Assembly: GCF_026151205.1 (NCBI RefSeq)
Contig: NC_087073.1
Coordinates: forward strand, 15,953,837-16,017,836
Reading direction: 5' to 3'
DNA: 64,000 nt
DNA from: Bolinopsis microptera
Lineage: Eukaryota > Ctenophora > Tentaculata > Lobata > Bolinopsidae
The notes beneath the pieces were generated by a model, which was not told the DNA's origin, did not search any database, and saw only the letters and a list, made by a program, of their open reading frames with translations. How positions within the stretch are numbered: position 1 is the first letter of the stretch; every line of letters starts with the position of its first letter. Shown in pieces: positions 13,601 through 23,747 of this stretch. The translations under genes were made by a program, and so were the position numbers.

Positions 13601-14686
13601 GATGGAATAGAGTAAACAACGTAAAATTGGATTAGTATGTGATTTTTCGGATAACACAACATATGAACCGGCCATATAAAGAAGGTTTGAAAACTGTAAA
13701 GTCAGGAATAGGAAAGGGCTCCGTTATTCGCGTGTAAAGACTTGAGAATTTCTTCTAATCACTCCATTCCTCATTTTTTATCTAGACACTTATTTTACTT
13801 CGGTGTATTCCAACAGCCACAATGTTACACAAGTGCAACCAGCCAATTACAGGAAGCCGAAGGATTAAATTAAAGAGTTCCTCACCATTTCAATATTCCG
13901 TTTTAACCTAACCTGTGTAAATCAGCGTGATTGATTTACCAAATACCAACTATCTGAGTTGTGTACATGATAGTCTCTGCCTCTACACTGTTGGAATGGT
14001 TATTGTTCTATAAAGTTAACATATATGTACGGAACACAGCTGTTGGACAATTTCCACACAGCTGCCTTCTCAATTCTTCAATAGTCACGTACGTACTACG
14101 TATGTTATAACTCTATTATTTTCAGGTTTGTCTCAAGGGGCCGATCGTATTCAAAGGATACTATCAAGACCCAGAGAAGACCGCAGAAACGATAGACAGT
14201 GACGGCTGGCTGCACACCGGGGACATAGGAACATGGACCCCACATGGCTGTCTCCAGATAATCGACCGTAAAAAGAACATCTTCAAGTTGGCTCAGGGAG
14301 AATACATCGCCCCAGAGAAGATAGAGATCGCGTACGAGGGCAGCCCTCTTGTCGCACAGTGTTTCGTCTACGGTGACTCCTTGAAGGCTACCCTTGTTGC
14401 AGTCGTCGTGCCTGAAGAAGCTGCTGTCAAAGCTAAATACGGAGAGAAAGTTACCCTCCAGGAAGCTTGTGGAAAGAAGGAAGTGTATGATGAGGTGATG
14501 AGCGAACTGGCCAGGATCGGTAAGCCCGTGTTGAAAGGATTTGAGCAGGTGAAAAAGGTGCACCTTCACCACGAACTCTTTTCTGTAGAAAACGACATGG
14601 CGACGCCAACATTCAAGAAGAAGAGGGTTAACATCGCAGGGAACTTTAAGGGACAGCTCGCTAAGTTATATGAGGGCCTTGATTAG
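1601..14686 (+). CDS. ACSL: Long-chain-fatty-acid--CoA ligase (ACSL type), 11 coding exons plus one alternative exon
   Basis: Activates long-chain fatty acids to acyl-CoA via acyl-AMP at ER or outer mitochondrial membranes. Exons by splice site and phase: 1601-1727, 2055-2199, 2801-2916, 6080-6207, 7289-7426, 8093-8258, then 10089-10249 or 10299-10459, 11917-12087, 12567-12700, 12969-13155, 14126-14686. With either alternative exon the sum is 2,034 nt, or 677 residues, close to the usual ~680-700. Exon 1 encodes a short hydrophobic anchor (ILVPAALTTSALALSYVMY). Exon 6 carries the AMP/ATP P-loop YTSGTTGLPKG. The gate exon carries YLPAAH. Exon 10 carries EGYGQTEN. The last exon carries the FACS signature region (DGWLHTGDIG, IIDRKKNIFKLAQGEYIAPE). 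It ends in TAG 14684-14686. All phases join without a stop. An exon upstream of 1601 is not excluded. The introns are loaded with repeats and insertions, described separately. Confidence 0.93.
3318..3367. repeat. 17-bp tandem repeat, 3 copies
   Basis: Three consecutive copies of TTGACTAAAACAGACGT in ACSL intron 3; the last is slightly altered. Confidence 0.8.
3690..5490. repeat. Diverged direct repeats in ACSL intron 3
   Basis: Related segments recur near 3695, 4073 and 4667, each beginning with an ATTAACTTAMAA-like stretch followed by CAGTAAC or CAGTAGG and a variant of GAATTACGT. A second pair near 5150-5250 and 5365-5475 shares TTTCTTTGAAATATACTATT and a GGAATGGT-type stretch. They look like old degraded repeats. 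No coding sequence was recognised in this 3.2-kb intron. Confidence 0.5.
6253..6287. repeat. Perfect 17-bp-arm palindrome
   Basis: Left arm ATGGTGTCGCATGTAGA (6253-6269) and its exact reverse complement at 6271-6287 are separated by one base. It lies in ACSL intron 4, soon after exon 4. Confidence 0.85.
7606..7874. repeat. 34-bp minisatellite, about 8 copies
   Basis: The unit contains TAAGTGCGAGCTAGGACTGC followed by GCCCTTAGTG, repeated about eight times with few differences, in ACSL intron 5 soon after exon 5. Confidence 0.9.
8551..9343. mobile_element. Non-autonomous inverted-repeat element carrying a telomere-like array
   Basis: A 793-bp insertion in ACSL intron 6, flanked by the 8-bp direct repeat GCTTTATT (8543-8550 and 9344-9351). 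Both ends carry oppositely oriented copies of CGACAATTGACCCCCC: several on the left (8557-8690), several reversed on the right (9278-9337). The centre (about 8715-9275) is a G-rich array of TTAGGG mixed with TCAGGG and CCTGGG variants; an almost pure TTAGGG tract covers about 8930-9085. No protein is encoded; open frames through the array are repeat artefacts. An 8-bp target duplication fits hAT-like and some other cut-and-paste superfamilies. The superfamily is an inference. Confidence 0.8.
9459..10076. repeat. 63-bp minisatellite with splice-acceptor-like unit, 10 copies
   Basis: Ten units of about 63 bp (some lose ~8-12 bp) end just before ACSL exon 7a. Each contains TTTCTGACCTTCTCCAG, a polypyrimidine tract ending in CAG that resembles a 3' splice site on the gene's strand. 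Because 63 is divisible by 3, both strands show long open frames here that are not genes. Confidence 0.92.
10089..10249 (+). CDS. ACSL: ACSL alternative gate exon 7a
   Basis: A 161-nt exon preceded by CCTCCGTCCCCAG and followed by GTGAGT. It enters in phase 1 (completing AAT after the last A of exon 6) and leaves in phase 0. It encodes the segment from NVGSVCGVI through DVFISYLPAAHVYEFAMECF to SIGFYQ. This matches the fatty-acid gate region (human-type LPLAHMFE) that lies after the P-loop in ACSL enzymes. It is the better match of the two copies, keeping the aromatic-Glu pair (YE). The 63-bp minisatellite ends about a dozen bases upstream, so its last unit abuts the polypyrimidine tract. Confidence 0.9.
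10299..10459 (+). CDS. ACSL: ACSL alternative gate exon 7b, a duplicate of 7a
   Basis: A second 161-nt exon with acceptor CACGTGTCTTCTTCAG and donor GTACTC. It has the same phases as 7a and homologous content (NVFMTCLGM, DDCMLSYLPAAHSYQYSMEC, SIGFYQ). Only 49 nt separate it from 7a. Because 161 is not a multiple of 3, including both exons would shift the frame of everything downstream, while either alone keeps it. The Glu of the gate motif is Gln here (YQ), so the two isoforms should differ at the substrate tunnel. The next exon starts at 11917 with GNIKLLLDD, in phase with either copy. Confidence 0.88.
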
Positions 14687-14744
14687 TATTTTGAAGTGGT
14701 CAGGGTGTATGTACCGTGTTATATCGGATATCGTTAGTACAGCG

Positions 14745-14750
14745 AATAAA
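14745..14750 (+). promoter_or_regulatory. Poly(A) signal for ACSL
   Basis: AATAAA 59 nt after the ACSL stop codon, the expected spacing for a short 3' UTR. Confidence 0.6.
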
Positions 14751-15990
14751 ATTGATACATGTTTTTACCATGTGATAACTGAATTGTTGATTACGTAGTG
14801 CCTACTGCCTGATAGAAGCAATTATTATCCTAATCAGATTATGAAATCGCCACTCTCTTTTCACGTCTCGTTATGTTGATTTATAGGTTTTTTTGTCGCG
14901 CAACAACAACAATAGTTGGCGCAGTTAGCGTCAAATACTCAAGATCTCAGTAACAATTTACTAATTTGACCAATTCCAATATCTTCTTACACGGTTTCCT
15001 GGTCTGTTAGGTATCTAGAGTATACATCAGTCGCTGTGTACTGTGTAGTGTATAGACAGAGCATACATCTTGTATTTTTACTAGCTGCTGTATTTTGACA
15101 TCTGAAATGAATGAGGTAATGACTTGTTCTGTGTTCAATGAGAAATGTGAACCAGATACCGCATTTTTTAAATTAGTAGCAGTAGTAGTAGTAGTAGTAG
15201 TAGCGACGGAGATGTGTGCATTGCTGCGCTCAGCGATTACAGTAGAACCGGAAAACATACTGGAAGTAATGCATAACATAACATTTTCTGCATAATTGCA
15301 TGCGTTTCATGAGAGTGGTGGTTGAAAAAGAAGTAAGCATTGATTTTTTGTAGTTTGATGTTTAATGATATGATAGTCAATATAAATTATTTACTTCGTA
15401 AAATTGTATCTGTTGAAATTTAACTTATCAAACTGAAGGTGAGGGTATTTGTTGACTATAATAAAGCATTTAAATGGCGTTTTAAATCGTTGTAAAGTGT
15501 TTATTGTGATCCTAAGGATTAGAAACTGACAAGATTGGATATGATAAAGACCAAAGAGAAGATGAAAGTATCTTGACTCATGACTCAGAGTGGTATTGGA
15601 TGGAAGGATTGTGCTTATATTAGTGTGATTAATCGATATGTACACAGCTTGTTAGCACCGAAATGAAATAGTTTTTGCGTGTTGATACTTGATATTTAGT
15701 ACTTGCTAAAATTTGTATTGTAAACTTATGTGTGCTCACTTGTCGAGGTCATTCTATCTGCAATTTGAAACCGAATTCTTTATATGGTTAGTGGCTGATT
15801 TAAGATAAAACATCCAAAAACACGCCCCTTTCAAATCAGATGATGTTGTAACGTAACGTAGGGCGCCGCGGATAAATGATAATATTATATGAAAATCGGA
15901 TACATCCTATCGAGTAACTGCGCGTTAAAAATAATGCGCGCGTATATATACGTCACTTCATGAATGCAGTTTGTTTATTCTTTTATTTTA
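14751..15990. other. Intergenic; one TAG microsatellite
   Basis: No gene was recognised between the ACSL poly(A) signal and the left end of the transposon. A (TAG)n trinucleotide tract lies at about 15174-15203 and accounts for short open frames there. Confidence 0.5.
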
Positions 15991-16249
15991 GTAAGGGGAA
16001 AAGTGGCATTCCGTTGGATCGGTTTGTTCACGACGATTTCTCAACGGAATATGGTAGTTAAGACCCTTACGAACATAATTAGACTTGTTGCCAATTTTGT
16101 ATCTCGCCGCCACACCCTTTTTTTGCCACGCCCATTTTGAGGGTCTCGCGTGTAGTGAAAATCAGAGTTTTTGATAATTTTGGTCGAATTAGTCATGCTA
16201 TATATCAAACTAGGGGTATTAAGACTCGAGAAACACGTTGCAACTATCT
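15991..16249 (+). repeat. Left terminal inverted repeat
   Basis: 259 bp. From GTAAGGGGAAAAGTGG inward through AGACCCTTACGAACATAATT to GAAACACGTTGCAACTATCT it matches the reverse complement of 23479-23747. The inner boundary is sharp: similarity stops after CAACTATCT. Confidence 0.92.
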
Positions 16250-16629
16250 ATTTTAGTCTAAAACAATTCAAAATCAACATTTCGATAAATTTTATTGAAT
16301 TTTAATCTTGAAAACAGGAATAAACAAAGTTTCCCATCTCAAGGTACTGAAATGATATTTAAAACAATCAAATCTAGTATCATTGTTAGACTGAAAAATA
16401 CTCAGAATACCATAGGCATTTGGTATAATAGAGAAACATCATAAAACAAACTCCTCGCCAAGTGTAAACACGCTGGCAGTGAAATAAACAAGGTACAATA
16501 TACTGACGAAATATGGTACAATTCGAAATTAAAGTGCACTTCATAACCAAAATATCCATATATATTGTGTTGATGCATTTTGATCATAGTTCATTAAAAT
16601 TTGTTCATTGTGAAGCACTTCATTTAAAG

Positions 16630-19600
16630 CTAGTCGACGGTTTCAAACATACTATCTTCGTTATCGCAGTCTATGCATAAACAGGCTTCTGAACACCTTT
16701 GATTGTTTTTGTGGCAACCACATTGGTTGTTCACGCACTTGTTCTTTTTACATTTGCAGGTTATCATCTCTATACAAAATTCCGGTGCAGGTAAAATGTC
16801 CGTCATGACAGCTGCCAATCTGCCATCTTCAATCTTCCACCCCTGGTCTACAGAACAATCGGGATCGGAAGTGTGGGATGAAAGCTTAAAATTGAACGTT
16901 TCCACATGAGTGTGACGTAGTTTGCTCGTTTTATATGGAATTTAAGTGCTGCTTCCGTTGGAGGCAGGACTTCTCCATCTTCCTGATGTTTGGAATATAG
17001 CTCCCATCTCAAGGAGCCAACGTCCTTGACATTAGAGTATCTATTGAGATCGTCTTGTCTCTTTATATACAGTTTTACAGTGAACAAACTAAGACAGTCA
17101 ATCACATCATGTGCGATTTCTTCACCTCCACCGAACAGTTTCAGGCCTCTCATCATAGCTTCGTCATCGGCAAACAAACGAAGTGTTTTTAACGCCCTTG
17201 ATTTGGTGATTTTGTTGAACCTGCCTGTGTAATCACATCCCGTGAAAATGTAAGCTCCAAGGAGGGCCTCGCATAAACTTAATCCAAGAGAATTCACCAC
17301 CGACTTTATTGGGACTACTTTTCTTTTTTTACTCGTTATCAGCTCAAATATTATGTCCATACCAGTTACCTGCGTTGTAAGATATATAGCTAGTATAAAG
17401 ACATCGGTATCTGGAGATACTATCCGAAATGTCGGAGGGTTCACAGCATCAGAGCTAAGCTGCCTGATAATGCACAGCAAAAGTGTATCAGCTTCGTGCT
17501 GGCTATGTGTTTCAATTTCCCACTCTGGCATATTTGATAGTATCTCAGTTCCTTGCACAATGATAAACAACTTGTGCAAGGAACCTAATTCAGCCATGAC
17601 CATCTTTGAGAAAAACTGACACATGATTTTTTTGTTCTCTGGGTGAGACATAAGCTCCTTAAGTTTGATGTTTTTGATAATGGTCCGCTCTGACAGTTTG
17701 TATTCAATTTGATTTTTGTGTCTGTCACACCATGTCTGTTTCTTCAAATTGGACAATGATTGGTCGTAACGATCAAATACTAAGACAACCTTTGGATACA
17801 GAGAAGTTTCGTCAATAATCCGTTTAGTAAATTGTTTCGAAAGATCTTCTAGTGTAACAATATCTGGAGACATTTTCAGCTGGTTTGCAATACCCATACC
17901 GTCAATAACAATAAAGTCCTGCGATGGGGAATGTGATGATTTCTCTGTTGAAACTCCGACGTGACCAATTATATCATTGAAAAAGTCAGACTTGTCAGTG
18001 CACTTCAATAATCTTCCTTCAGAGTTGAACAAAGAGTGAGGAACCACGGTAAACTCGTAAGTCTTCACCAGTTCTGCAACATCCAGGCTTGATCTTGAGC
18101 GTGATATTACGAGGAGACGTGTCATTAGCCCTCGCTCCTCTCTGAGTTTAACAATCTTTTCTGTGGTCTTGATCGTTATGGCTTTATTCAGAGTCTTGAA
18201 GGTTTTCAGTTTCCGTTTTGTTAATGTTTCCCATATAGAGACGTTTGTTTTCGACCCTTCAAATCTTTCAGTTGTGAAATCATTCAACATTACCTCCCCA
18301 ATTTCTTTGATGTTCAGTATCTCCATATCGTCTTTCAGTACGGTGTGAGACATCACATTGAACACTATTTTGGTCGTCTTCAAGTCAACATCAAGGAAAT
18401 CAACTAACGCAGCTTTGTAAATTTGGACTCGTTCGGTGTGGAACTTTTTATAACCATTTGCGTCTTCATAATGAATATGGTTTGTTGTATCAGGATTTGA
18501 TGTCTCAAACTGCTTAGTAAATTGCTCCCGCAGTAATCGTTTAATCGGTGCAGTTAAAACGTACGTGTCAATTCCTTCGTCTGACAAACCTACTATCCCT
18601 CCCATCGACTTAAGCTCTTTGTTAACTTGCTCAAGACAGTGGTCCACTCCTATCGCTACGAAAGGCGCTTCAGTTTTATTACAACAAAAATTTTTGGAGA
18701 GGAATAACCACGTTGCTGGATCTTCGGTTCGGAGTTTATTCATTGAGGACAAGTACACAGGTGTCATTCTGGCGTAGTTTTGCAAATCCAAAGCAAAGAA
18801 GTATTTTGTGAATTTATCCAATGATACTAGGTGTAAGTTCCAAAGTTGTTGCCTTGTAGCTCTCATAAATAGTAACATTGTTTGTATCATTTCTAACACA
18901 TTATTGAGAAACTTTCCCTGTTTCGGAAGATCTTCCCTGAATGTCTGGAACTTTGAAAAGATTTTACCCGACTTCAATTCCTCGATGAGCTGATTATGAC
19001 AGGAAGGCACATCTTGTAAGCCTGTTCTCATCTTATGCAGAATGGGACCGACAATTTCTTTTACCTTTTCCTTAGATTCATCGTCAGTGTCCAGAAATTG
19101 ATCGTATAATGTCTGAAAAATGGACGTGTATAATATCAGGCTAGCAGCCACGCACCGTTTCATGTGCTTTCCTTCTAGAATCTTCCCTATGGCTAATGGA
19201 CCGTAAATACCGCAGTGACTGAACAGCTTCTCGAGTCCACTATTGTCAATATATTTCCCAATAGCTCTACACATAGCAAAAACTACATGTAACTCGCCCA
19301 TCCTGAATATGAAGTGATCTCCGATATCCCCTTTGGAATACAACTGTATCGCCTTTATGTACAGCTGCAGATCTAAAGTGACGATCGTTTTTTGATCTGG
19401 TGTGATTTTTGTAGATATGCCTTGGCACATCTTCAATGCTGTATACAGTGTCGACCAATCTGTAGGCGGTGACTTTATAAGAGGAAGCATTGCAATGTTT
19501 GTGACCCCAGCTTTGGAACAAAGTCTCGCGTTGTATGATTTCTAGGTAAGTGTAAACTGATTTTCTTCATCATATAGCTGTTGTAAGCCCCAGGTTTCGT

Positions 19601-22600
19601 CGTAATGTTGATATCTTTGCTCGTCAACACATACAGTTCCACGATACTTCGGAAGAGGTGGAGATAACATCTTTGGGGGGTAACATTGCTGCAGCTTAAC
19701 GTTGAGATTGCTCCGTGTGTCATCATTTTGAGTTGATGATACCCTTGACAACTTAATCACTTGTTCTCCCAACTTAACATCATTCTGGAAAACTGTTATC
19801 AATGTACCATGGAGCTGACCTTTCCCATCTTTACTGTCCCGCTGGAAATCAGAGTTATCAATGGCAAAATAGGGTCTTGTTTTTTTGCAGATTGTTAAAG
19901 GCACGTAGCAGTTGTTTTCATCTAAACAATGTACCTTGGCGTAACTCTCGATGCAATCTTCAATGAGCTTTATTTTTTTGTAGTCTTCAGAAACGTTAAG
20001 GCCCTTCGTTTCCGTAATAATCTTTTTGCTCCGAGTACTGTTGTGGATGGAGAGTCCTAAACCAACAGAGAAAGGGGTTTCATTACTGTGGAATCGCTGT
20101 TGTGGGCCATTAACATCACCTTTGGCTAAGCTTCTTCTCACAGATCGATCACTTTTCGTGTTAATGGAGATGAGCTGACACAGCATATCTATTGTCTTGC
20201 TGGTTTCTTTAGCCTTAAATTGTGTAAGATCGCCGGTAACATCACCATACAGCAGCCATTTCAGAAACGATTTCAATTCAATAGGAGACTGGAATGAGGT
20301 AAAATCTCCTGTAAACGTCCATTTGCTTAGCTCTGCGTCCTCCATCGACTTTCGAATCACAAGTGCTGCCTTACGAATATTCCACATATTAAGATCCTCA
20401 ATCAATGCATCAACTGCAAAAGAGACAACTCTAGTAGAACATACAGTATCAGGACGATTTTTTAGTGTGTTCGGGATGAAGACTATACCACTTAGATTGT
20501 CAAGAATCAATTCCTTAATGTGCTTTTTAAACTTATTTGCTCCAAGAACACTCTCATCGACAGGAACATGGTGCGAAAAAATGGTGACGTACTGTTTATG
20601 TAGCTCCTTGGTATTGGTCCGAAAGTCTCTGTAACCGACAGTCTCGCACTTATCTAATAGCCAAATAAGAAACTCAAGGTCTACGGCCTGTCCTGGCTCG
20701 GTACTCTGCACCCTCTTCTGTTCAATTTGATCGGCATTTCTCTCTGCTTCAACCAAACACTTCTTATGATACATGATATCTCCAGCAACCGCATCTGGGA
20801 CAGCTCTCAAGCGAATCCCAAGCTGTTCATCAGTAGTGACCCTAGCAATACGACAAAATGATTCACTTACAGGGAGAGTGAGAACGAGATGCAGTGTATC
20901 AGCTGTCCCCAGGCAGAACACACACGATCTGCGAACAGAAATAAAATAGAATCAATTGAACTCCTGAATTTATTTTTAAGATTAATAATAATTAACAGTT
21001 AATTAGGGTTAATATTTATCAATTACATCACCAGCAACACGGCTAAACGGACACAAGGACAATATCACGAAAATAAACCGAAACGGACTCAATCACGCAC
21101 ACAGGGACAATATCACGCAAATAAACAGACTTTATCACGCACACAGGGACAATATCACGCAAAAAACGGACTTAATCACGCACACAGGGACAATATCACG
21201 CAAATGAACAGACTTTATCACGCACACAGGGACAATATCACGCAAATGAACAGACTTTATCACGCACACAGGGACAATATCACGCAAATGAACAGACTTT
21301 ATCATGCACACAGGGACAATATCACGCAAATGAACAGACTTTATCACGCACACAGGGACAATATCACGCAAATGAACAGACTTTATCACGCACACGGGGA
21401 CAATATCACGCAAATGAACAGACTTTATCACGCACACGGGGACAATATCACGCAAATAAACAGAGTTGATTACGCACACAGGGACAATGTCACGCAAATG
21501 AACAGACTTTATCATGCACACAGGGATAATATCACGCAAATGAACAGACTTTATCACGCACACAGGGACAATATCACGCAAATGAACAGACTTTATCACG
21601 CACACAGGGACAATATCACGCAAATGAACAGACTTTATCACGCACAAAGGGACAATATCACGCAAATGAACAGACTTTATCACGCACACGGGGACAATAT
21701 CACGCAAATGAACAGACTTTATCATGCACACAGGGACAATATCACGCAAATGAACAGACTTTATCACGCACACAGGGACAATATCACGCAAATGAACAGA
21801 CTTTATCACGCACAAAGGGACAATATCACGCAAATGAACAGACTTTATCAAGCAAATAACGTACTCCTACACGAACAATTATAAGATAACACAATATGAC
21901 CTTGTTTTAATTATTATCAATTTAAAACAAAAAGTGCTGCAGTCTTTTAAATCTAAAACTGACCTGAACACTGAAGACGGCAATGCTTGAGATCTTGTTA
22001 GTATTCCTTCATGAGGTTCAGGAGAGATGTGCGGGGGATCTTTATTAGCAGGCTTTCCTGGACCACGATTTAGCTGACAGGGTTCTCCTGAGAAAATAAA
22101 ATAATCAATACGCGTTTTGCATTTAATTCTATGTTTGCAACTGTCAGACAGCGACAGGATGCACAATTATGTAATTTTCATAAATTAAATTTAAAGGACA
22201 AAAGGCACCTGTAAAATTTTGAGTCAGTATATTTTTAAATGCCTTAATTGGTAATCAGAATCCAGTAAGAAGATGGTGGCTTAGTAAATACGTTGCATAA
22301 ACTTTATACAAAAAGCACATAGACCGTACCTGAGTCAATCGATTCTTGGTAGCGCCGTTTGCACCGTTGAAGTTTACTTATGGAGCTGAATTCCTGATAA
22401 CAGATGCGATGATACCAGCCAGATAGCAGGTCAATAGCAGTTTTGCCAGATTTTAGGAGAATTTGGCACGTCTCCAGTACCTTTTGGTCTCCCCAAGATG
22501 CTCGATCATGGACATTCTTAAGAAGCTTGTCGATAATTTCGACACTGCTTGGGCAACCTAGAAACAAACACAATTAACTTATACATATAGTAAGAGGACA

Positions 22601-22874
22601 TAAATTAGACCATGTACGATGTTTACACTGCAATATCGATATTCGGTACTGCACATTTGAAAGAAAAAACTGGACGATTACATAGCAAATGTTGTTGCTG
22701 ATATTAATTCCTGCAACTAGTTATTCGTATACAAAAGTTTTGAAAAAACAAAGCGGGATATATATATATCAATTTAAACTTACTTTTTGTTTGGTTGCCA
22801 TGCACCTCTTGGCAAAGAATGCAGTTATCTAGTGTAAAGTCGACCCGACGACGTTTCAATTTAGACAAGATCAT
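16630..22874 (-). pseudogene. Transposon-encoded FEN1/XPG-like nuclease with N-terminal zinc modules and C-terminal CXC cluster; one stop and one frameshift
   Basis: Four exons join in phase: 22874-22784, 22557-22330, 22087-21964, 20928-16630. Two zinc-type modules come first (CILC...WYHRIC; CVFC...MYHKKC). Exon 4 is open for ~460 codons to TAG 19544-19542, continues in the same frame for ~897 codons, then needs a frame change near 16848-16868 to reach an in-register CXC tail (ITCKCKKNKC ... CLCIDCDN). Numbered from the Met at 19490, the nuclease acids follow FEN1/XPG order: VIDG (D530), FDRYD (572-576), HEAD (E666, D668), SPDTDV (D694, D696), GCDYT (D753). From memory, this resembles a family common as uncharacterised proteins in cnidarians and other invertebrates. 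Two lesions only: recent decay, recoding, or assembly errors. A minus-strand AATAAA lies at 16296-16291. Transposase function is inference. Confidence 0.82.
21040..21858. repeat. 42-bp minisatellite inside the transposon gene's third intron
   Basis: About 19 units containing AATGAACAGACTTTATCACG and CACACAGGGACAATATCACG, between the donor at 21963 and the acceptor at 20929 of the transposon gene. The unit is a multiple of 3, so both strands are open across it (14-residue periodic frames). These are not genes. Confidence 0.93.
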
Positions 22875-23478
22875 GTAATAGCAATACTCTGAAAGTGAGG
22901 ACGGTTAAATTAAATTTAAAAACTTACAAAAGTAAAAAGTAAGTTCGATTGAATTCGAATTCTAACAATTTCTTTGTGCACAAATATTCATGGCATTATA
23001 AAAAGTTGAAAAAAGAGCACACGTACCGATTGCAGTTCAAAACGAAAAATGTGAGAGATCTTCGTCTATCGGGCATCCCTGGGGAAGGCAGGGCGGGCCT
23101 ACGCCCCATACACTTCGAGTTTAAGTCTTCCTCCACAGAGCATTCCGATAGTATGAGCCCAGCAAGTTAGAGATCATCTTATCCCATCGTGCATACACAA
23201 ATATATGTGTAATATATATGCATATATGCAGCGTGGGAATGCCAGGGACTGTCTTTTGCTTAATGTCTAATTGTTTACCAGACTTTGTGAAACCAGTTAA
23301 CTTTAGTATTTGAACATTGTAATTAAGTTCTTGAGACTGAATAATTAAACAAAACGCTAAATATGGAAATATGTATTCGCAAAGTACTCATGTAACTGCA
23401 CCCATTTTATCATAGTTAGTTTCATTCTAATCTAGATAATATCAGAGAACGCGGTTCCTGAGCACATTGGCTTTAAAC

Positions 23479-23747
23479 AGATAGTTGCAACGTGTTTCTC
23501 GAGTCTTAAAACCCCTAGTTTGATATATAGCATGACAAATTCGACCAAAATTATCAAAAACTCTGATTTTCACTACACGCGAGACCCTCAAAATGGGCGT
23601 GGCAAAAAAAGGGTGTGGCGGCGAGATACAAAATTGGCAACAAGTCTAATTATGTTCGTAAGGGTCTTAACTACCATATTCCGTTGAGAAATCGTTGTGA
23701 ACAAACCGATCCAACGGAACCCTTAAATCGACCACTTTTCCCCTTAC
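23479..23747 (-). repeat. Right terminal inverted repeat
   Basis: 269 bp, inverted copy of 15991-16249. It carries about 10 extra bases near its outer end (around CCTTAAATCGACCAC). The short plus-strand open frame at 23615-23809 is a by-product of the TIR. Confidence 0.92.

Larger units (their letters stand above)
15991..23747 (-). mobile_element. 7.76-kb DNA transposon with ~260-bp TIRs encoding one FEN1-like/CXC protein
   Basis: The element is bounded by long terminal inverted repeats whose outer ends read GTAAGGGGAAAAGTGG. It is flanked on both sides by TA (15989-15990 and 23748-23749), consistent with a TA target duplication. The only gene inside runs right to left (22874 to 16630) with about 0.4-0.6 kb of non-coding DNA to each inner TIR edge. 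The two TIRs differ by a ~10-bp indel and a handful of substitutions, so the insertion is not old. There is no RNase H-type DDE transposase, integrase, reverse transcriptase or helicase that I can recognise. The superfamily is unassigned. Confidence 0.85.

Noticed and set aside
15095-15295. Small plus- and minus-strand proteins with Val or Thr runs
   Set aside because: Runs are the translated TAG microsatellite.
16848-19490. Treating the 880-codon frame as a stand-alone protein starting at Met 19490
   Set aside because: The same frame continues upstream beyond one TAG into ~460 codons that belong to the same protein, so the Met is internal.
21040-21858. CRISPR array
   Set aside because: Units are contiguous with no unique spacers, in eukaryotic DNA. 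The same applies to 7606-7874 and 9459-10076.
21135-21884. 226- and 238-codon periodic open frames
   Set aside because: Both derive from the 42-bp minisatellite inside an intron of the transposon gene.
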